Positions 60,701 to 64,000 of a stretch of DNA of 64,000 bases are shown here, in pieces. The notes beneath the pieces were generated by a model. That model had not been told where the DNA came from. It did no database searches and saw only the letters and a list, made by a program, of their open reading frames with translations. The stretch lies in NCBI GenBank assembly GCA_964036155.1, contig OZ038422.1, positions 22,901,201-22,965,200 on the forward strand, in the 5' to 3' direction. The DNA comes from Diploscapter coronatus. Its lineage: Eukaryota; Nematoda; Chromadorea; Rhabditida; Rhabditidae. The position numbers and the translations under genes were made by a program. How positions within the stretch are numbered: the stretch's first letter is position 1; each line of letters opens with the position of its first letter.

Positions 60701-62209
60701 AATGTCGTGAGATTCTGTGAGTTTGCGGTGAGTGAAGAGTAGGTGAAGTTAGAGAAGAAGCGAAAAGAGTGAGAGGAAGGGAAGGCAGAGGACAATTGGC
60801 ATGTCGTAGGCAGATGAAGAAGAGAAGAAAAGCTGAGGCTAAATGTAAAGATGTACCACAGACAAACTCAGACTAAATTGATTGATCCAATAATATCAGG
60901 ATTTCTAATAATTGGACTGCATATAAGAATTGGGCCGCTTATTATACGTAGAGCTTCCAAGCTCTGCCCCTTGCAAAAATACATTTTGGCATAAACGTGA
61001 TAGTTTTAGACCAAAAGTTTGAGAAGGAAGTACCCTTCAAACCCAAAATGTCACGAAAGACTTAGTCTAGATTGGCGATAAACCTGATTAAATGACTTTT
61101 TGCCAAAATATTCAGACACGAAAGTGTGCAAGCGCTATTTAGTTTTCAAAAATTTGTTCATTGTGAGCCACGGATTTTTGCGGTCTTTCGATCAGAAGAT
61201 TTAAAATTTTCCTTCATAAAAGTCTTATTATCATTCCTGATCATCATCGCTTAGTGTGAAATTATGAGCACATCAATCTTCTGATCTGACCGAGCCTCGC
61301 ATCGATCGAGTTTGCAAGATTTTACGACCAGCGGCGAGCAAGAGATACAAATGAACCCGTGCCAAGCGTGAGTTGAGTGAGTTGGGGAGAAGTGGGGATA
61401 ACAAATAACTCCTACGTCACGGCAGTTTTGATGGATCGAAGTGTAAACCAGAACGATGAAAAATGGAGCACAACACAAATGGAAGGCATTGATTTTCGCC
61501 GCAAAACCCACGAATCTCGCATTAAACTTTGTTCGTTCAGTTCTAAGCCTCTAGCCATCTATTCAATATGTTCGCTTATATCCAGCCATTAAAATGAAAT
61601 GAGCCCATCGAAAACATTCAATCATGTGAACGCGCGTCAAAAAAACGCCACGCAGAATCGATCGATCAGGAGGATTTGGGTGCAAGGAACAATTGCTCAG
61701 ATTCAATTATAATTGAAAGCGCCAGAAATGCATTAATGATAAGGAGCTCCGATTTCGTCTCAAATACCGTAAAATTTGTAAGGTTTAGAAGTGAGAAGTT
61801 ACACAAGGCCAATTTTGAAGTAAATTAAAAAGAAGAAGGTAGCCTCAGTCTCCGAGTTTTCTTTTTCACACTCAGCAATACTATCACAAAGCTGATTACC
61901 TATTTGCATTTGTTTTTGAAAATGTGAAGGCGAAATCGCCTGCCACGTCTTCTGAACGCGTCGTCTCCGTCGACTCTTCCTGCCTGTAGTTGGAGAGCCT
62001 TGCAGATTGCCTGTCGACTGGCTGGCTCGTTCCGGATGAATGTACTGCGATCCGGATGGGGATGGTGACCCTCTCAACACGTCCATCACGAGGCTCAGCT
62101 CGGAAATGCTCCGCTTCCGCAGCTGATCCCACAAGCCTCCGCCCTGTCGTCGAGGAGGTGCGGGCGATTCAGGCACCTGCAGCAGGTCCATCTGCTGCTG
62201 CTGCGTCAT
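42745..62209 (-). CDS. Tandem-domain protein tyrosine phosphatase (receptor-type cytoplasmic region)
   Basis: Eighteen exons with fully consistent phases give about 788 residues: 61900-62209, 59884-59999, 59583-59660, 59163-59252, 57533-57670, 57124-57213, 56998-57076, 56766-56877, 52703-52874, 52336-52452, 47324-47423, 47088-47161, 46908-47045, 46219-46338, 43761-43844, 43393-43526, 43212-43347, 42745-43026. The N-terminus (MTQQQQMDLL, then RKSRRRRRVQ) is Gln-, Pro- and Arg-rich. D1: YDYNRVILPRI, HYINASYVN, EFWRMVWELG, LQYWPI, FHFTEWELDSFP and IVHCSNGGGRSG. D2: KNRDVMVVP, YTYINAVEV, FIVTEWPKA, FWTLIYDHSC, MWPIENKVP and IVMSHNGVSRVG. D1 keeps the nucleophile Cys and Arg. D2 has Ser in place of Cys and should be inactive. 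The tail is basic and proline-rich. No membrane segment is visible, so ectodomain exons may lie upstream of the window or this is a cytoplasmic isoform. It resembles worm receptor PTPs such as CLR-1, but I cannot name the orthologue. Confidence 0.83.
44227..44316 (-). other. Candidate 90-nt cassette exon in the phosphatase gene
   Basis: The exon follows a good GGATTTCAG acceptor and is in phase 0 at both ends. It encodes KGAADIKRLLNIRRSKADM then QNETTRQIQKL, a charged helical segment. The donor (TTG/GTCGGT) is mediocre. It would insert 30 residues into D2, or belong to an isoform I cannot reconstruct. Confidence 0.3.
45721..46029 (-). CDS. Alternative 3'-terminal exon of the phosphatase gene
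   Basis: An acceptor (GAAAATAG at 46030) opens a 103-codon frame in phase 0, VDPPTKGNKGPPKVPTLEGH to FDDGRFNEVQQYQP and a stop. It can be spliced directly after the D2 exon 46219-46338, which also ends in phase 0. The competing downstream exon 43761-43844 starts in phase 0 too. Using this exon would end the protein midway through D2 with a Gly/Pro/Arg-rich tail (about 680 residues). The composition looks coding. No transcript evidence is available. Confidence 0.55.
   Translation of the reverse strand, partial: VDPPTKGNKGPPKVPTLEGHPAYQVNRPMVMPGQSFRFKPMYRGRFRELSHVPMDASIMSEDGTGGTSGNRFLVPGSSLPRTQSCGIVFDDGRFNEVQQYQP
46060..46104. repeat. Microsatellite, ATGGATAA-type units
   Basis: Four to five imperfect 8-bp units (GGATAGAT, GGATAAAT) lie just upstream, in gene sense, of the acceptor of the alternative terminal exon. 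Confidence 0.7.
47994..48016. repeat. Alternating CG/CA dinucleotide tract
   Basis: CGCACGCGCGCGCGCGTGG is an alternating purine-pyrimidine, self-complementary run, about 450 bp from the 3' end of the retrotransposon. It is out of keeping with the AT-rich surroundings. Confidence 0.6.
48447..48462. repeat. Target-site duplication of the retrotransposon, left copy
   Basis: CTCTCCACATCTTCAC occurs here and again, identically, at 51797-51812, flanking the element. Confidence 0.85.
48463..51796 (-). mobile_element. Full-length non-LTR retrotransposon (RTE-like LINE), about 3.3 kb
   Basis: The element lies in the phosphatase-gene intron between 52336 and 47423, in the same orientation as that gene. 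Its 3' end is an (AAG)n tandem tail (read on the minus strand, 48463-48480), as in RTE-type elements rather than a poly(A) tail. A 16-bp identical target-site duplication flanks it. About 78 bp of 5' leader precede the single long ORF. The element is clearly richer in G+C than the surrounding intron, and its ORF is uninterrupted, so insertion was recent. Confidence 0.88.
48485..51718 (-). CDS. LINE polyprotein: AP endonuclease plus reverse transcriptase
   Basis: A single ORF of 1,077 residues without stop or frameshift. Residues about 150-390 form an endonuclease/exonuclease/phosphatase domain: TINVGSMTGKG, AAVQEVKW (catalytic Glu), VLMGDFNGHVG (Asp/Asn), NSQIDFILAQ and PQHRMLIAD (His). This domain nicks the target DNA. 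The reverse transcriptase follows: MKNGKATGPDDIPSE, FLDLEKAFDRTPRDA (motif A Asp), GVHQGSALSPLLF (motif B) and CLLYADDVML (motif C, the YADD active site). A C-terminal region contains RLRWYGHVLRAD and GRPKLRYSDTLSRDM, seen in RTE and related LINEs. No gag-like ORF1, CCHC zinc finger or RNase H is evident. The exact clade needs a phylogeny. The first ATG at 51718 was taken as the start; a downstream start would still give both domains. Confidence 0.88.
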   Translation of the reverse strand: MDQPGPVAAMRHGRAWGIGSSSLTKSRNRKTWCDRDAGLWRVQNIATLASMCEALYIVPRRPCRRGYKFRAPPFRRQDSCDSPAEKDPATNLMGSPLRNQTKARASPTSDARRRSPGNAKNQTGCPRIRRPGLSKQGQIIISPPPVHHLRLGTINVGSMTGKGSELTKEMKARKIDIAAVQEVKWSGGKAKDLSDGYKILYNGSGTKRNGVGVIVAPNLRDCVAQVHRYSDRLMAVTLDIEASRITVFSAYAPQSGCSDAEKGEFYSLLSREYDAQPGRKVLMGDFNGHVGKQADMKCHGGHGYGDRNDEGERLLDFAEQRGLVLINTYFPKRDSHLITYNSGDRNSQIDFILAQKRDFKKFLDAKVIPSTNVAPQHRMLIADTRFPIPKPPKADRTQTARIKWWKLPELQNGLNISLPAITTVEETWSKLRSNVHKTATEQLGKTVPGRRYIDKATWLWTESVKEAVRAKKAAFKKWKATNSQEDREKYWETKRAAKVEVAKRRAEYTERLYTEIEKPGGDRLIFRIAKRRQKATEDIEKYVCIDNEHGNLITDREEVKRQWHRHFETISNVEFPHPPIQVHPPLPSHPLPIEMAEVEEAIGKMKNGKATGPDDIPSEVWKSNPEGVKWLTDFLNLVVNTNTFPSEWYTSSTIPIFKKKGSPSNCSNYRPIRLLCHTMKILERIVDKRIRACVQISSQQCGFVKGKATTDAIFAVRQLVEKFTEKKQPLHLAFLDLEKAFDRTPRDAIIMALRDHKVPEYLIEVVKLMYRSPTSRVLSAAGMTLPFPVTVGVHQGSALSPLLFILVMDSVTRDIQKPAPWCLLYADDVMLANDSREELQKEVQTWKDRLAKYGLKLNVGKTEYLEIGEQRSGTIKVDGQQVPKTDLFKYLGSRLASDGHIRREAESRIAATWLKWRSTTGVMCDKKISEKLKGRLYKAAIRPVALYSCETWPTPAEVERRLATMETRMLRWSLGHTLLDHVKNETILKRTNVAPIKDKMRQSRLRWYGHVLRADREAICRSPETVQVPGSRPRGRPKLRYSDTLSRDMEAVGLRPSLAQNREVWRRKSQRADPLPG
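51797..51812. repeat. Target-site duplication of the retrotransposon, right copy
   Basis: Identical 16-bp partner of 48447-48462. Its exact identity argues for a young insertion. Confidence 0.85.
55030..56464 (+). CDS. Nested secreted Cys-rich protein, CPG4-like domain
   Basis: Seven exons on the strand opposite the host gene, wholly inside its 3.9-kb intron 52875-56765. Exon 1 (from ATG 55030) encodes a signal peptide, MTSIALQWSTLLIFCSLWPI. A linker with FLKRRSPSAFF and the acidic YEYEEGDEEGGFDSFDDD follows. The cysteine domain reads DEKCLQKCNNRL, MVNAHMAFGSIDVP, LFCLLDRQHSQCIDECGY, LREYVCRRRYNEAA, LKCYSRAAPYLLRHCRPRC, CRQLLCDHACTGFILKRVC and CQRLKCDNFQLQNCRRKRRR. Cysteine spacing and the CGY...L-R-Y-V-C pattern resemble the chondroitin proteoglycan 4 domain of nematodes; this assignment is from memory. 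One intron (56284-56323) needs a GC-AG splice pair. The protein is probably extracellular; no glycosaminoglycan attachment site is asserted. Confidence 0.72.
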
Positions 62210-64000
62210 GACCGGGAACGTGGGGATGTAGACGCTGCCCTTTAGGATGCCGCCATCGTGTGGGAATCAACTTGTGGCCGCGCTAAAGGTGGCAGGATGG
62301 GCGCGGCAATGGGAATATTGGATGAAGATCAGCTTGATCGACTCGATAGAGAAAATGAATAATACGGAGAATCCTAGACGGCAATAGATGACTGGCTGAA
62401 TTGGATGAGGAGACGCGGCACGAAACTAGTAGAATCAATCGATGGATATGAGGGGATACAGGGATACACACAGCCTCGGGATAAATAACAGCAGGAGAGC
62501 AGGAGGGAAAGAGCTGCAGCAGAAAGAGGCAGAGGGAGAAGCCTGACAGAGGGAAGGGAAGAGAAGGCCAGATCCAGAGATAAAGGAAAATCACACCTGG
62601 GCAGAGCAGGAGGACGAAGGGAGTGGGAACAAACGACTGGGACTCGATGACTGAACTGGGAACTGGACAAGAGATCTATCGATGAAACGCATCACTCTAT
62701 CTATCAAAGCTCATTCGGACAGCGTGGCAGAGAAAATATAGCATTGCACATTTGTAGGCATGGAACGCAGCTACTTATCATCATAAAAAATCTAATAAAC
62801 GAGCATCTGATTCTAAGATCAACGATATTTTTAGAAAATGAAAACTCAAAACGAACATTCTAGTCTGGTCTTCCGACTAATCGGGATCCATCTCCTCAGA
62901 ACAGCTCGCAAATTCGACCACCATCCAGTCTTCTTGCGGATCTCCGACAATTGACTCATTCAACACGAGAAATTGATCACGTAGCAAGGCATTTAGCCTT
63001 TCACGGATGGAATTTCAATATAGGTTCTCAAATAATTCATAGTAAAGAGCAAATAAAGGGGTAATGGCCGTCGTTGAATGCCGATTTAGGTTGAAATTCG
63101 AAATATCAGAAATTTCGGGAGTAATAAAAACTGGTGAATCTGACTTTGACAGAGTCAAAAATGCCAAGTTTGAAAAAGTTGTCGCGAAGAAAGACAAAGA
63201 AGAATCCTTTGAAAGAAACGATGAATGAGCGCCTACATGCATAATGCACATCCGTGACTCTCTGACAACCAACCGAATATCGTCATCAATTCCTCTCTTT
63301 TCCATGTGTTACTTTTAGGTGTAATTTATTCGCTTGAACGATGATTTTTCGAAATCCAAAATTCTGCAGGTTATTTGCTTTTTTCCAAAACGATAAATAT
63401 GCCATTCATTTTCGTCAAAACAATCAAATTATCTCATACTACGATCAAATTCACCGCTCAATCCCTCAAAAATGCATAAAAAAAAAGCTCCCAATTTTAC
63501 CAAAGTGACCCGGGGCTCAATATTTCGATGGACTATTTTTAGAATCGCATAATTTATCGTCGAAACGCAGAGTTGTGGTTGGGCTGGACAAATATCTGCC
63601 TTCATCAAATATGCATGTCCTCATATGCATGAGTCAACAGACAATTTTTGAATTCAAATTGAAAATTGAATCATTCCAGATTTTTTACTATGGAAAATAA
63701 ATTTATGTTGATCGTTTTTTCGGTGTTTTTCGTGTTTTTGTTTGATTAGTCAAATAAGTTCTTTTGTTTAAAAAAAGCAATATGAAAAAAGATAGAATTT
63801 TTAATCCTGGAAAGCTTCCCCAAAAATGCGAATAAAAAGTAATGTTTCATCTGCGTTCCTCTCCTCTTCTTCATCTGACAGTTACAAGATGTCACGGCGA
63901 CTTTTTCTGTATGCACCTTCAACGAGGAAGGTCTTTGCATTCAGCACTCAGACATCATGCATCATCTTTATCTCCTTTAGCCCTTATCTCTATCCTATCT
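62210..64000. other. Region upstream of the phosphatase start; possible exon fragments only
   Basis: Purine-rich sequence at 62280-62620 may be leader or promoter. I found no membrane-spanning exon that would connect the phosphatase to an ectodomain. Two protein-like fragments, at 62877-63014 (minus) and 63882-63980 (plus), are noted but not established. Confidence 0.4.
62877..63014 (-). CDS. Possible C-terminal exon or small ORF, acidic
   Basis: A frame of about 45 codons reads SIRERLNALLRDQFLVLNES, then IVGDPQEDWMVVEFAS and CSEEMDPD before a stop. The composition is protein-like and acidic. DWMVV preceded by acidic residues looks like an Atg8-interacting (LIR) motif. The frame is closed by TGA upstream without a clear acceptor in between, so the upstream connection is unknown. 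Function not assigned. Confidence 0.3.
   Translation of the reverse strand, partial: NSIRERLNALLRDQFLVLNESIVGDPQEDWMVVEFASCSEEMDPD

Overview
The window is nuclear DNA of a nematode, most likely a rhabditid related to Caenorhabditis. Evidence: an AT-rich background; genes split by many introns, often only 35-50 nt, with T-rich TTTTCAG-type acceptors; acceptors directly upstream of several start codons, as expected for spliced-leader trans-splicing; and nematode-specific families (cuticle collagen, DB module, DUF1647, DUF1248-like GNAT, CPG4-like domain, a HOOK/ZYG-12 protein with a C-terminal membrane anchor). All gene models were assembled by eye from spliced translations. Exon edges are inferred, and no transcript data were used.

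Layout. 1-3803 (-): N-terminal third of nucleoporin NUP205. 4491-5628 (+): GNAT acetyltransferase. 5791-~6692 (-): proline-rich unknown. 7260-8169 (+): secreted DB-module protein. 8442-10592 (-): DUF1647 glycosyltransferase-like type II membrane protein. 10593-15100: 4.5 kb without a convincing gene. 15101-16622 (+): secreted Cys/Lys-rich unknown. 17918-20942 (+): cuticle-type collagen with many tiny exons. 21296-22756 (-): NUDT7/8-like Nudix hydrolase. 24374-31015 (-): ZYG-12/HOOK dynein adaptor with a C-terminal membrane segment. 31510-32914 (+): trypsin-like protease. 33351-34729 (-): LRRC57. 35256-36651 (-): HIGD2-type respiratory factor. 38307-41098 (+): trimethyllysine dioxygenase. 42745-62209 (-): a 20-kb gene for a tandem-domain protein tyrosine phosphatase.

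The phosphatase gene is the richest locus. One intron holds a full-length, uninterrupted non-LTR retrotransposon (48463-51796) with a 16-bp target-site duplication and an (AAG)n tail. Another intron holds a complete secreted-protein gene on the opposite strand (55030-56464). The first phosphatase domain keeps the Cys-x5-Arg loop but has an atypical WPD loop. The second domain has lost the catalytic cysteine. An alternative 3' exon would truncate the second domain. Other mobile DNA: a small inverted-repeat element present twice (9230-9293 and 23713-23839), and a mariner-like non-autonomous element with TA flanks in an intron of the dioxygenase gene (39428-40004).

Most genes are unrelated housekeeping, cuticle/secretory or membrane functions, so no large pathway cluster is seen. 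HIGD2 and LRRC57 lie head-to-tail 526 bp apart and could be an operon. I found no tRNA, rRNA or CRISPR array.
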